In this document: positions 42,824 through 51,526 of the stretch, piece after piece
How positions within the stretch are numbered: the first letter of the stretch is position 1
Layout: each line of letters starts with the position of its first letter
Source of the DNA: Streptomyces halobius
GTDB lineage: Bacteria; Actinomycetota; Actinomycetes; Streptomycetales; Streptomycetaceae
Length of the DNA: 64,000 bases
Assembly (NCBI RefSeq): GCF_023277745.1
Contig: NZ_CP086322.1
Location: 4,836,001-4,900,000, forward strand
Reading direction: 5' to 3'
Notes under the pieces: generated by a model
Told to the model about the DNA's origin: nothing
The model's input: only the letters and a program-made list of their open reading frames with translations
The model's database searches: none
Program-made: the position numbers and the translations under genes

Positions 42824-43060
42824 CCCGGAGCATTCGCCGCCATCCGGAACGAGGGACTGCGACCGATGTCCCGGCACGCCGTCCATCTCTCTCCCGACCG
42901 GGAAACCGCTCCCCAGGTGGGCGCGCGGCGTGGCAGGGCCGTCGTCCTGACGGTCGACGCGGGAGCGATGCAGCGGAACGGCCATGTGTTCCGGGTCAGC
43001 GCCAACGGGGTCTGGCTCACCAGCCATGTACCGCCGGAATTCCTCCGCTTTCCCGGCTGA
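42824..43060 (+). pseudogene. kptA: KptA (RNA 2'-phosphotransferase) C-terminal relic
   Basis: Right after the MerR stop an open frame reads AFAAIRNEGLRPMSRHAVHL and then GARRGRAVVLTVDAGAMQRN, GHVFRVSANGVWLTSHVPPE, to a TGA at 43058. This is the C-terminal half of the KptA/Tpt1 fold, including the RHAVHLS and NGVWLT motifs that bind NAD. The N-terminal half (the RNA-binding winged helix and the first catalytic Arg) is absent. An ATG at 42866 could start a 64-residue piece, but it would lack half the active site. It is therefore a relic, probably left by an event that joined the MerR gene to it. Confidence 0.75.
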
Positions 43061-43133
43061 GCGGTCGCCCGTGCCCGGCCAAGCGGTCGGCCCTTCCCAG
43101 CTGAGCCGTCGGCCCGTGCCCGGCCAGGCGGTC
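43056..43133. repeat. Two imperfect direct repeats of about 33 bp after the KptA relic
   Basis: GCTGAGCGGTCGCCCGTGCC (from 43056) recurs as GCTGAGCCGTCGGCCCGTGC (from 43100), each followed by CGGCCAGGCGGTC or a close form. No gene lies between 43061 and 43251. Confidence 0.55.
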
Positions 43134-43251
43134 AAGCCTTCCGACCCGGCGGCCAGCCGTGACCCGGCTGGACGAGCGGCCGTAAATCTGCAGGTCAGAG
43201 CCCTTCGGCCCACCCCGAACGGTAAGCACCCGGCCCTCGACCCCAGCCCCG

Positions 43252-43815
43252 TCAGAGCCCAGGAGCCCCCCACACCGGGAACCACCGCGACAGATCGTTC
43301 TCGATCGTCAGATCGTTCCCGAGCATCGCCCGAACCTGGAGTTCGATCGGGTTGTCGCGCTTCTCACCACCACCAGGCTGCGGCGCGAAGGGATAGAACG
43401 TGCCGCGCTTGTAGAGATAGACCAGCGCCAGCGGCCGCTCCCGCTCATCGCGGAATCCGATCAGTGAGCACAGCAGCTGGGGCCCGAAACCCGCCTCCGC
43501 CAAGGACGTATTGACCGCGTGCAGGTCGTTGACCAGGCCCGCCACATCCTCCGGGGCATGCCTCACGAGCAGCCAGGTATAGCCGTACCCGTCCTGGCTG
43601 AATTCCACCGGGCCGTCCAGCAGTGCCCGTGCCTCCTCCTGGATCCGCGAGAACGCGCCCCCCTCAACGCTCGCGAAGCACACCGACCCCAGGCCGGTGG
43701 GTACAAATCCGGCCGCGACCTGCAGGGTGACGGCGGCGGACGGCAACGCGAAGAGCTGGTCGAGATCGGGGCGTACCGGCTTGCTGCGGCCGAGGATGGC
43801 GTCCAGAAATCCCAT
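43252..43815 (-). CDS. pspAB: PspAB-like protein (PspA-associated)
   Basis: The 187-residue protein (MGFLDAILGRSKPVRPDLDQLFALP) matches the actinobacterial family annotated as PspA-associated protein PspAB. It is a single alpha/beta domain with no catalytic motif visible. It follows htpX on the same strand after 160 bp, the pairing usually seen for this family, and is thought to belong to membrane-stress responses together with the phage-shock protein PspA. PspA itself is not in the window. Identification is from memory of the family start and the htpX neighbour. Confidence 0.68.
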   Translation of the reverse strand: MGFLDAILGRSKPVRPDLDQLFALPSAAVTLQVAAGFVPTGLGSVCFASVEGGAFSRIQEEARALLDGPVEFSQDGYGYTWLLVRHAPEDVAGLVNDLHAVNTSLAEAGFGPQLLCSLIGFRDERERPLALVYLYKRGTFYPFAPQPGGGEKRDNPIELQVRAMLGNDLTIENDLSRWFPVWGAPGL

Positions 43816-43975
43816 GCGCGATGCACTCCTTGATCGATTCGATCACTTGGCCCGTTGATCCGTCGCCGCACGCCTCCCGGCAGATCGGGGACACCGCCCC
43901 GCCCCGTACGCCCCCGCCCGGAGCCGTACGGCCCCGCCCGGATGCCGTACGGAATCTCCTGCGCGACTCGAATCC

Positions 43976-44875
43976 TCACGACCGCCCCAACTGTGCGGCG
44001 ATCCGGCCCAGCTGATCCAGCCGCTGCTCCAGCGTCGGGTGCGAGGACAGCAGCCGGCTGAAGTGCTCCTTGCTGAACGCCGGGGCGAAGAAGAACGCGT
44101 TGAACGGCTCCACCTTGCGCAGATCGCGGGTCGGGATCCGCGCCATCTGTCCGGTGATCTTCGTCAGCGCGGACGCCAGCGACGACGGGCGGCCGGTCAG
44201 TATCGCGGCGGCACGATCGGCGGACAGTTCCCGGTAACGGGACAGCAACCGGGTCAGCAGGAAGCTGATGGCGTAGACGACGGCGCTGACCGCGGTGACG
44301 ATCAGCACGGCGATGGCCGCGTTCTGGTCCCTGCTGTTGCGTCCGACACCGCTCCACAGGGCGACCCGGGTAATGATCCCGGCGAGCACGCCGAGGAACG
44401 ACGCGATCGTCATCACCACGACATCGCGGTGCGCGACATGCGAGAGCTCATGGGCGAGCACGCCCTCCAGCTCCTCCGGCTCCAGCCGGCGCAGCAGTCC
44501 CGTCGTGGCGCAGACCATGGAGTTCTTCTGATTGCGGCCGGTCGCGAAGGCGTTCGGCAGGTCCGAATCGGCGATCGCCACCCGCGGCTTGGGCATATCC
44601 GCCAGCGCGCACAGCCGGTCGACGGCACCATGCAGCTCGGGCGCCTGCTCCGGCGTCACCTCGCGCGCTCCCATGCTGAATGCCGCGATCCGGTCGCTGA
44701 ACCAGAACTGCGCGATGAACATGCCGCCCGCGAGGAGCATGATCACCACCCAGGCACCCTTGAGCAGCACCACCAGCACGCCGACGACCACGACGTACAG
44801 CAACCCGATGAAGAACATCGTCATGACCATGCGGGAGGTCAGCCCGCGGTCGGGGGCGAATCGGGTCTGTGCCAT
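43976..44875 (-). CDS. htpX: HtpX-like membrane zinc metalloprotease (M48)
   Basis: ATG 44875 has GGAGGA upstream; the longer frame is rejected. The 299-residue protein has two N-terminal membrane helices (MFFIGLLYVVVVGVLVVLLK, AWVVIMLLAGGMFIAQFWF), the zinc motif HELSH (His142, Glu143, His146) and the third ligand Glu in YRELSADRAAA. Two further helices lie between. HtpX degrades damaged or misfolded membrane proteins. The downstream pspAB gene suggests a shared membrane-stress role. Confidence 0.93.
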   Translation of the reverse strand: MAQTRFAPDRGLTSRMVMTMFFIGLLYVVVVGVLVVLLKGAWVVIMLLAGGMFIAQFWFSDRIAAFSMGAREVTPEQAPELHGAVDRLCALADMPKPRVAIADSDLPNAFATGRNQKNSMVCATTGLLRRLEPEELEGVLAHELSHVAHRDVVVMTIASFLGVLAGIITRVALWSGVGRNSRDQNAAIAVLIVTAVSAVVYAISFLLTRLLSRYRELSADRAAAILTGRPSSLASALTKITGQMARIPTRDLRKVEPFNAFFFAPAFSKEHFSRLLSSHPTLEQRLDQLGRIAAQLGRS

Positions 44876-45390
44876 GGCTCCTCCACAACGCGCCGCGCTT
44901 TCGCTTCGTGCAGTGCGCCGGACGCCGCGCACGCCACCTCGGACCACGCACCGCGCCCTGCACACTGCGCCACTGCCTCAATTGTCACTCTTATCGGCTA
45001 TAGGCGGGATAAAGCCCAGGTCGGCGGGGTGCTGTGGCGGGTAGCACGGCGGGATGCTGCGGCGAGGTGGCGTGGCGGGTGCTTGGCGGGGGAACAGCCT
45101 GCGGACGGGGAACGGGAACGGAGACGGGAACAGGGACGGGGAACAGGACGGGGACGGGAACAGGGACGGGGCCAGCGGACACCCGGGGCGGCCGGGATGG
45201 TCCAGCCGCCTACAGGGGCACTTACCCCGCGACGCTCCCCTTCCTGCGAGGCGCCCCTGTGGCACCCCCGCCTGGCGCTCCCCCTGTCACATCCGTCCCA
45301 CCCCACGGAATCCGCCGCCGCAGCACCGGCACCTACGAGCCACGGCCCGCTGGTACAGCCCACTACAACGACCCACTCCTACGGCCCCCA
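44876..45390. other. Intergenic region with G-rich repeats between htpX and the split LLM gene
   Basis: No gene is supported. Positions 45000-45100 are a GGCGGG-rich stretch, and 45102-45173 repeat the word GGGACGGGAACA in varied forms at least five times. The right part (45270-45390) is C-rich. Promoter elements for htpX would be at its left edge. Confidence 0.55.
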
Positions 45391-46071
45391 CTAGGCGCCC
45401 AGCTGCGCCAGCCCCTCCGTGGCGATCCGCTCGAAGACCGCGACATCGGCCTCGAAGACCGAATCCGCGATCGGCCAGTGGATGACGAGCTCGTCGATGC
45501 CCAGCTCGGCGTGGGCGCCCGCGAAGTCCACAAAGGCGTCGAAGGAGTCCAGCGGACGGTCCGGGGTGAAGCCGCTCAGCATGACTTTCCGCAGCTCACG
45601 GCTGTCCCGGCCGAGGTCGGCGCAGGACTTCTCCAGCCGCTCGGTCTGCCCGCGGACCGCCTCCAGCGAATCGGCCGACGTACCGCCCCCGTTCGAGACC
45701 TTGGGGTCTCCGGTCGTCACCCAGGCCTGGCCGTACCGGGCCGCCAGCTTCACACCGCGCGGCCCGGTGGCCGCCACCGCGAACGGCAGCCGCGGCCGCT
45801 GCACACAGCCGGGGATATTGCGCACCTCGTGCGCGGAGTAGTACTCGCCCTCATGGGTGACGACGTCCTGGGTGAGCAGCTTGTCCAGCAGCGGTACGAA
45901 CTCGCCGAAGCGCGCGGCCCGTTCCCGCGGCGACCACGGGTCCTGGCCGAGCGCGGTGGCGTCGAAGCCGGGGGAGCCGGCGCCGATGCCGAGGGTCGTC
46001 CGGCCGCCGCTGATGTCGTCGAGTGAGAGCAGTTCCTTGGCGAGGGTGACCGGGTGCCGGAAGTTCGGCGA
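45391..46071 (-). pseudogene. LLM-class (F420-type) oxidoreductase, 3' part of a gene split by an insertion
   Basis: From 46071 down the minus strand reads SPNFRHPVTLAKELLSLDDI and continues SGGRTTLGIGAGSPGFDATA through a full luciferase-like C-terminus ending ATEGLAQLGA. It lacks the first 72 codons. Those codons are found 5.45 kb away at 51527-51745, ending exactly at TLVTS, so the two pieces together give a normal 298-residue protein with no residue missing. An internal GTG (45825) could express only the last 144 residues. Such enzymes use reduced F420 or FMN to oxidise or reduce organic substrates; this copy cannot work as it stands. Confidence 0.88.
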
Positions 46072-46119
46072 CGTGAACTTGTGGACGGAGGCGGCGGATT
46101 CACGGGTCTGTCGTACGTG

Positions 46120-47361
46120 TCATTCCTCGATCTGCTGCCAGACGGAGGTGAGTGCTGTGACGGGGTCGGGGTCGGCCGGTGCCGCGGGCCACCAGTCGCC
46201 GTCGTCCTGGAGATAGGGGTACCAGCGGGCGTCGGGGCCCAGGCGTAGTTGGACGCCGTGGTCGGTGAGGGTGAGGCGGTTGCGCCAGGCCCGGAGAGGG
46301 ACGGGGGCGGCGGTCATCTCGGCGAGGGCCCCGGCCAGGGCGGTACGGGCTGCCCTCATCGCCGCCGGCTCGGGAGTGTGGGGCTGCTCGGCGACGGTGA
46401 CGCCGGTGGGGCCGCCGTGGCGCCAGGCGCGGGTGAGGCGGGCGAACGCGGTCGTTTTGGCGCCGGTGTTCTGGATCAGGTGGTGGAACCACTCGGGCCC
46501 GGGGTTGCTCGCGGCGATCCGTACGGCGTCCTGGTGCTGGGTCAGGTGCAGGCTGGCGGTGTCGCCCGCGAGAATCCGCGCGGCGCGTGCGGCGGCGTCG
46601 GTCATGAGGTGCTCCAGGTCGGTGGAGACCAGGCCGGTGCCGGAGGGCGGGGCGACGGGCAGTGCGGCGGTGTGGGGGGCCGGTTCGGAGAGTTCGGGGA
46701 GCGGCGGGGTGTGGTCGGCCAGGGCGGCCCAGGCGGCGTAGGCACCGGCGGCCGGGATACCCGTCGGGGCCGGTGGGGTGGAGGTCGTCTGGGTTGCCGT
46801 ACGGCGGGCGCGCAGCTGGGCGAAGACCTCCTCGCGACCGAGGCCCCGTAGTGCGAAGAGCACGAACGGGTCGGTGTCGATGGTGGCGGCGATGGCGTAG
46901 CAGAGCGCGGCGGCGTGCTTGCAGGGGTATCCCCAGTCGGGGCAGGAGCAGTCCGGGTCGAGTTCGGCGGGCTGTGGCAGCAGGGGGACGCGTGCCTGGC
47001 GGGCGTCGTCGACGAGTTCGGCGGGCATCTCGCCGTCGAGGAGCGCGGCGAGATGCCCGGCTCGGGCCGCGATGGTGTCGAGGAGGGTGTCCCACTGGGT
47101 GTCGGTGAGGACGGGCAGGTGGACAGAGGAGCGGTACGGGCGCGGTCGGCTGCCCTGGACAGCGGCCTTGACCTGGCCCGGAGTCACGGTGGCAGGGCCG
47201 ACCATGCCCTTGCGGGCGTAGGTGCGTCCGCGCGACAGGCGCCCGGCGTCCAGGGTGGAGTCCTCCAGGGCCGTCACCCACGCCTGGCCCCACCAGGTCG
47301 CGGCGAAGGCGCGCTTCCTGCGGGCGGGGGCGCGGCGCGGGCCGGGCAGTGAAGGGCTCAT
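46120..47361 (-). CDS. SWIM zinc-finger protein
   Basis: The ATG (47361) overlaps the stop of the helicase gene (ATGA), so the two are translationally coupled. The 413-residue protein starts with a basic segment and the WWGQAWVTALE box typical of this family. A SWIM zinc finger follows at residues 138-149 (CSCPDWGYPCKH, the CxCxnCxH pattern), and then a helical domain and a C-terminal beta-rich region (VQLRLGPDARWYPYLQDDGD). SWIM fingers bind nucleic acid or protein and occur beside SNF2 ATPases. It probably is the partner of the helicase, guiding it to DNA or RNA. No nuclease motif is seen. Its stop is 49 bp from the left joint of the island. Confidence 0.9.
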   Translation of the reverse strand: MSPSLPGPRRAPARRKRAFAATWWGQAWVTALEDSTLDAGRLSRGRTYARKGMVGPATVTPGQVKAAVQGSRPRPYRSSVHLPVLTDTQWDTLLDTIAARAGHLAALLDGEMPAELVDDARQARVPLLPQPAELDPDCSCPDWGYPCKHAAALCYAIAATIDTDPFVLFALRGLGREEVFAQLRARRTATQTTSTPPAPTGIPAAGAYAAWAALADHTPPLPELSEPAPHTAALPVAPPSGTGLVSTDLEHLMTDAAARAARILAGDTASLHLTQHQDAVRIAASNPGPEWFHHLIQNTGAKTTAFARLTRAWRHGGPTGVTVAEQPHTPEPAAMRAARTALAGALAEMTAAPVPLRAWRNRLTLTDHGVQLRLGPDARWYPYLQDDGDWWPAAPADPDPVTALTSVWQQIEE

Positions 47362-50246
47362 GACTGCCTCCCCAGGGTGACGAGTTCGGCGAGGTCGGCG
47401 TCGGACAGTTCGGTCAGGGCGGCCTCGCCGGAGCCGACGACCGCGTCGGCGAGCACGCGCTTGGATTCAAGGAGTTTCGCCACCTTGTCCTCTACGGTGC
47501 CCTCCGCGATGAGTTTGTGGACCTGAACGGGTTTGTCCTGGCCGATGCGGTACGCGCGGTCGGTGGCCTGATCCTCGACGGCCGGGTTCCACCAGCGGTC
47601 GTAGTGCACGACATGGGTGGCGCGGGTGAGGTTGAGTCCGGTGCCGGCCGCCTTCAACGACAGCAGGAACACCGGCACTTCACCGCGCTGGAAGCGTTCC
47701 ACCATCTCCTCGCGGCGCGCGACGGGGATGCCGCCGTGCAGGAAGAGGGTGGGGATGCCGCGCTCGGCGAGATGTTTCTCCAGGAGGGCCGCCATCTGCT
47801 TGTACTGGGTGAAGACCAGCACAGACTCGCCCTCGGCGGTGATGGTGTCGATCAGTTCGTCGAGCAGGTCGAGCTTGCCGGAGCGGCCGCGCAGGGGTGT
47901 GGACTGGCGCAGGTACTGGGCCGGGTGGTTGCAGATCTGCTTCAGCGCGGTGAGCAGCTTGAGCACCAGGCCGCGGCGGGCGATGCCCTCGGATTCCGCG
48001 ATCTTTGCCATGGTCTCGCGGACCACTGCCTCGTACAGGCTGGTCTGTTCGGCGGTCAGCGAGACGACGCGGTCGGTCTCGGTCTTGGCGGGCAGTTCGG
48101 GCGCGATGCCCGGGTCGGACTTCTTGCGGCGCAGCAGGAAGGGGCGGACGAGACGGGACAGGCGTTCGGCGACGTCGGGGTCCTCGCCCGTCTCGATGGG
48201 GCGGGCGTGCCGGTCGCGGAAGGCGGTGAGCGGTCCGAGCAGTCCGGGGGTGGTCCAGTCCAGGAGCGCCCACAGTTCGGAGAGGTTGTTCTCCACGGGG
48301 GTGCCGGTGAGGGAGACGCGCGCGCGTGCGGGCAGGGCGCGCAGTTCGCGGGCGGTGACGGCGTAGGGGTTCTTGACGTGCTGGGCCTCATCGGCGGCGA
48401 GAAGCGACCAGGCGGTCTCGGCGAGGACTTCGCGGTCGCGGCGCAGCACCCCGTAGGTGACCAGGACGATCTCGTCGCCGGCCAGGTCTTCGAGGTGGCG
48501 GTCGCCGCCGTGGTAGCGGCGTACGGGGGTGGAGGGCGCGAACCTGGCGGCCTCGCGCTGCCAGTTGCCGAGCAGGGAGGCGGGGCAGACGACGAGGGTG
48601 GGGCCCGCGGTGGCGGGGGTGGTCTGGCGGTGCAGGTGCAGGGCGAGCAGGGTGATGGTCTTGCCCAGGCCCATGTCGTCGGCGAGGCAGCCGCCGAGGC
48701 CGAGTTCACACATCTCGGCCAGCCAGGAAAGGCCCCGCTTCTGGTAGTCGCGCAAGGTGGCCTTGAGCGCGGCTGGCTGCGGGGCAGGGGTACGGGATTC
48801 GGGATCGCGGATACGGGCGACGAGGTCGCCGAGCGCGCCGACCGCCGCGCAGGGGACCGGCTCGCCGTCTCTTTCCACCTCGCCGGTCAGCGCGGCGCCC
48901 AGCGCCTCCATGGGGGTGAGCGGTTCCATCCGGCGGCGCCTGGCGCGGGCCACCAGTTTCGGGTCGGCGACCACCCACTGGTCGCGCAGCCTCACGAGGG
49001 GGCGGCGGGTCTCGGCGAGGGCGTCCATCTCGGTCTCGGTGAGCGGCTCGCCGCCGAGCGAGAGCTGCCAGCGGAAGTCGAGGAGGGCGTCGGCGTCGAG
49101 GAGGCCGCCCGCGCTGGAGCCGGGGGCGGTGCGCTGCCCGATCTCCGCGGTCGCGGTGAGTGCCTTGACCAGCTCGCGCGGCCAGTGCACGTCGATACCG
49201 GCCGCGCGCAGCGCGTCGGTGGCGTCCCCCAGCAGATCGAAGGCTTCGTCGTCGGTCAGCCGGAGCTCGTCGGGAGCGGCGTCCTTCAGCACCCTCTGGA
49301 GCGGGGACCAGACTCGGGCGCCGCGGCGCAGTGCGAGCAGCGTCTCGGTCTCGGCGCGCGGCCCGAGCAGCCGCTCGATCTCGGCCGGTTCGCTCCACAG
49401 CCGTGCAGCCTCCACGACGAGCGAAGGATCCGCCGCGGTGTGCAGTTGCAGGGCAGCCCGGAACTGTCGACGCCGTCCCTCGGGTACGTCGACGCGCAGC
49501 GAGACACCGACCTCGGCGGTGAACGCGGCGGTGGTCTCCTCGGCCCATTCACGCAGCGCGGGCACCGCACGCGTCTCGTGCCAGGCGTACGGCAGTGCTC
49601 CCATGGCGAGCGGCGCGGCCGGAGTACGGACCAGGTCGTCGGCGACCGCGTCGCAGAACTGGCGTACCAGCGCGGCCGGTTCGGCGATCCGCAGCGGTAC
49701 CGGGCCGGGCTCGGGCAGGCAGTGGGCGTGGGGCGGGAAGGCGGCGGCGAGGGCGTCCAGCGTCTGACGCTGGGCGGCAGTGAACGGGCCGGCCTGCCAG
49801 GTGTCGTAACCGGCCGGGGTGAGGGCCGGGTGGAGGCGGCCGTCGGCGAGCAGCCGCAGCGCGAAGCGGGCGGCGGCCTGCCAGGCGGCAGCCGACGGGT
49901 GCAGTGGCGGTGCCCCGGCCAGGGCGGACACCGCGAGGGCGACGGGCAGGGCGTAACCCTCGACCCTGCGCCGCCGGACCGAGCGGCCGTGCGGCAGCAC
50001 CAGCTCCACCGCATCGGTCTCGATGCCTGCGGGTGCCACGCCGATCCCGGCAGCCGCGTCGGCGGGCTGCCACAGCAGCAGCCGGCCCAGGCGGGCGGGC
50101 TCACCGGGCAGGAACACCGCCGCCCAGCCGCCATCGAGCAGCTCCCTCGCGAAGGCACCCGCCTCCGGCGCGGCCAGCGGCGGTGCGCTCCGCGCGCCCG
50201 TACTCGGCACCCGTACGACGACCTGTGCCACTCTCGACCGCCTCAT
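47358..50246 (-). CDS. helZ: HelZ-like SNF2-family helicase/ATPase
   Basis: ATG 50246 is the best start; the longer frame runs into the divergent promoter region. The 962-residue protein has a large N-terminal region (1-480) of the kind that precedes the ATPase in bacterial SNF2 proteins (DUF3670-like), then a SNF2 motor. Walker A is DDMGLGKT (523-530), motif II is DEAQ (619-622), and the C-terminal RecA fold has LFLHGGIPVARRE, LLSLKAAGTGLNL and the motif VI arginines in DRAYRIGQ. It should translocate on double-stranded DNA using ATP. M. tuberculosis HelZ (Rv2101) has the same build and, from memory, is also followed by a SWIM protein and VapBC37. Confidence 0.93.
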   Translation of the reverse strand: MRRSRVAQVVVRVPSTGARSAPPLAAPEAGAFARELLDGGWAAVFLPGEPARLGRLLLWQPADAAAGIGVAPAGIETDAVELVLPHGRSVRRRRVEGYALPVALAVSALAGAPPLHPSAAAWQAAARFALRLLADGRLHPALTPAGYDTWQAGPFTAAQRQTLDALAAAFPPHAHCLPEPGPVPLRIAEPAALVRQFCDAVADDLVRTPAAPLAMGALPYAWHETRAVPALREWAEETTAAFTAEVGVSLRVDVPEGRRRQFRAALQLHTAADPSLVVEAARLWSEPAEIERLLGPRAETETLLALRRGARVWSPLQRVLKDAAPDELRLTDDEAFDLLGDATDALRAAGIDVHWPRELVKALTATAEIGQRTAPGSSAGGLLDADALLDFRWQLSLGGEPLTETEMDALAETRRPLVRLRDQWVVADPKLVARARRRRMEPLTPMEALGAALTGEVERDGEPVPCAAVGALGDLVARIRDPESRTPAPQPAALKATLRDYQKRGLSWLAEMCELGLGGCLADDMGLGKTITLLALHLHRQTTPATAGPTLVVCPASLLGNWQREAARFAPSTPVRRYHGGDRHLEDLAGDEIVLVTYGVLRRDREVLAETAWSLLAADEAQHVKNPYAVTARELRALPARARVSLTGTPVENNLSELWALLDWTTPGLLGPLTAFRDRHARPIETGEDPDVAERLSRLVRPFLLRRKKSDPGIAPELPAKTETDRVVSLTAEQTSLYEAVVRETMAKIAESEGIARRGLVLKLLTALKQICNHPAQYLRQSTPLRGRSGKLDLLDELIDTITAEGESVLVFTQYKQMAALLEKHLAERGIPTLFLHGGIPVARREEMVERFQRGEVPVFLLSLKAAGTGLNLTRATHVVHYDRWWNPAVEDQATDRAYRIGQDKPVQVHKLIAEGTVEDKVAKLLESKRVLADAVVGSGEAALTELSDADLAELVTLGRQS

Positions 50247-50398
50247 TGTTTTCGGGGGGCTTCCTCCGTGGCCCACCCACCACCGAACTTCATCAAGCGC
50301 TGTCACCCACTGGCAAGTTCGGGCCTGGCCTTCACTACCGGAAGCGGACCTTGAGCTCAGGAGCTTCTGCCCCTGCGACACGGCGCTACGGTGAGGCC

Positions 50399-50710
50399 AT
50401 GAGCACCTTTGACCCAGCCACGCTGGAGGCGTTGATCGCAGAGGCCACCGTGGACGCCTACGGCGAGGATGAGCAGCTCACCGGCCTCTTCACGATGATC
50501 GAGGAGAACCTCGCCGTACCGTTCACCACCACTGTGCTCGGTGTCGAGGTGAACGTGATCGGCGTTGATCTGACCGAGGACGGACGCGTGGTCGTCCGCT
50601 GTGCTCGGGGAGCGGTTCGGCAGAACATCGGAGTTCTGGACCTGCCGCTGCCCGACCCTGCCCCGGAGGGCTCGCACTGGATCGAGGCATACCGCTACTG
50701 GGCCCGCTGA
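50399..50710 (+). CDS. Small CcbP-type calcium-binding family protein
   Basis: The 103-residue acidic protein reads MSTFDPATLEALIAEATVDA, then YGEDEQLTGLFTMIEENLAV and PFTTTVLGVEVNVIGVDLTE, ending in SHWIEAYRYWAR. The DAYGEDEQ helix, the PF strand and the W-x-x-AYRYW end match my memory of the CcbP (PF11535) family, first described as a cyanobacterial calcium-binding protein. The function in bacteria is unclear. GTGAGG lies close before the ATG at 50399. It is divergent from the helicase and 70 bp before the toxin-antitoxin module. Confidence 0.6.
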   Translation: MSTFDPATLEALIAEATVDAYGEDEQLTGLFTMIEENLAVPFTTTVLGVEVNVIGVDLTEDGRVVVRCARGAVRQNIGVLDLPLPDPAPEGSHWIEAYRYWAR

Positions 50711-50756
50711 ACTGGCGCATCGTGCAGTCGCCCAGCAATAGCCTGCACTCGAAGGC

Positions 50757-50772
50757 GCATACCGCAGTATGC
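50757..50772. promoter_or_regulatory. Operator-like palindrome before the antitoxin gene
   Basis: GCATAC-CGCA-GTATGC is a perfect 6-bp inverted repeat ending 8 bp before the antitoxin ATG. TATGCT at 50768-50773 could be a -10 box, so the site would overlap the promoter, as expected for autoregulation by a ribbon-helix-helix antitoxin. Confidence 0.6.
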
Positions 50773-50780
50773 TTGCTGTC

Positions 50781-51029
50781 ATGGCTGACACCACGCGCAT
50801 CACGGTGACGCTCCCCACGGAGCAGGTAGCGGAGCTGAGGAAACTCACGGACAACGTCTCCGGCTATGTGGCCGAGGCAGTGGCCCGACAGATCCGGCAC
50901 CAGCTTCTCGGGGCCGACCTGCGCAGCCACACAGACGAGCACGGGGCCTTCACCGAGGAGGAGCTGAACGAGGCCCGAACACGGATCTTCGGCGCGACGC
51001 AGGCCGCACACGACACAAGTGCCGCGTGA
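50781..51029 (+). CDS. vapB: Ribbon-helix-helix antitoxin (VapB-like)
   Basis: The ATG at 50781 (MADTTRITVTLPTEQVAEL) starts at the beta strand of a ribbon-helix-helix fold. DNVSGYVAEAVARQIRHQLL completes it, followed by an acidic tail (EHGAFTEEELNEARTRIFGA) that would wrap around the toxin. The 82-residue protein should neutralise the PIN toxin and repress the shared promoter through the palindrome just upstream. The gene overlaps the toxin start (GTGA). ATG 50769 is in frame but lies on the palindrome. Confidence 0.85.
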   Translation: MADTTRITVTLPTEQVAELRKLTDNVSGYVAEAVARQIRHQLLGADLRSHTDEHGAFTEEELNEARTRIFGATQAAHDTSAA

Positions 51030-51427
51030 GCGGGCACATCGAGACCGTGGTCCTGGACCGTGAGGGGCTGTCGGCCTGGGTTGCCCGGGACCGGAAGATT
51101 CTGGCGATGTTCCAGGTGTTCCACGACATGGGCGCAGACCTCGTCGTCAGTGCCAACACCATCGTGGAGGTGAGCCACGCCCGGGTGAACATGCCCCGGC
51201 TGCGATGGGCGCTCTCCCGGGTCAAGGTGGAGCCGGTCACGGAGGCAGCGGCCAAGGCGGCTGCACAACTGCTCAAAGCCACCGGTCTGCACGGGCACAA
51301 GTACGCGATCGACGCCACAGTCGCGGAAGCGGCCCTGCGCCAGCCCGGCCCGGTAGCGATCCTCACGTCTGACGTCGATGACATGACCCGACTGTGCGGC
51401 AACAAGGTCCGGGTCGTCGGGCTTTGA
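51026..51427 (+). CDS. vapC: PIN-domain toxin (VapC-like ribonuclease)
   Basis: The GTG overlaps the antitoxin stop. The 133-residue protein is one PIN domain with its acidic metal site: Asp11 (VVLDREGLS), Glu48 (TIVEVSHAR), Asp96 (YAIDATVAE) and Asp116 (LTSDVDDM). VapC toxins cut tRNA or rRNA and stop growth when the antitoxin is lost. The product is last in its operon; about 100 bp further the island ends. The pairing with a ribbon-helix-helix antitoxin is common for VapC. Confidence 0.88.
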   Translation: MSGHIETVVLDREGLSAWVARDRKILAMFQVFHDMGADLVVSANTIVEVSHARVNMPRLRWALSRVKVEPVTEAAAKAAAQLLKATGLHGHKYAIDATVAEAALRQPGPVAILTSDVDDMTRLCGNKVRVVGL

Positions 51428-51526
51428 CCGCAACACCGTCCCGCTGGCGAGCGCAGACCCATGCGCGCAACCGCCGAGAACCAGAAGCGCCGCAGGTCAG
51501 GCCGCGATAGGCGAAAAAGGCTTGAC

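Larger units (their letters stand above)
46072..51526. mobile_element. 5.45-kb inserted island: SWIM protein, SNF2 helicase, CcbP-like protein, VapBC-type module
   Basis: The ends are fixed by the split oxidoreductase: its N-terminal part stops after codon 73 at 51527 and resumes at codon 73 at 46071. Between them lie five genes and no integrase, transposase or tRNA. No terminal inverted repeats or exact target duplication are visible; the minus strand reads ACCTCA at one joint and ACGTCG at the other. The two halves of the island are divergent: the helicase and SWIM genes read left, the other three read right. Confidence 0.8.

Noticed and set aside
47517..50354. 945-codon frame opposite the SNF2 helicase
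   Set aside because: Shadow frame caused by third-position G/C of the helicase; the helicase motifs on the minus strand are unambiguous.
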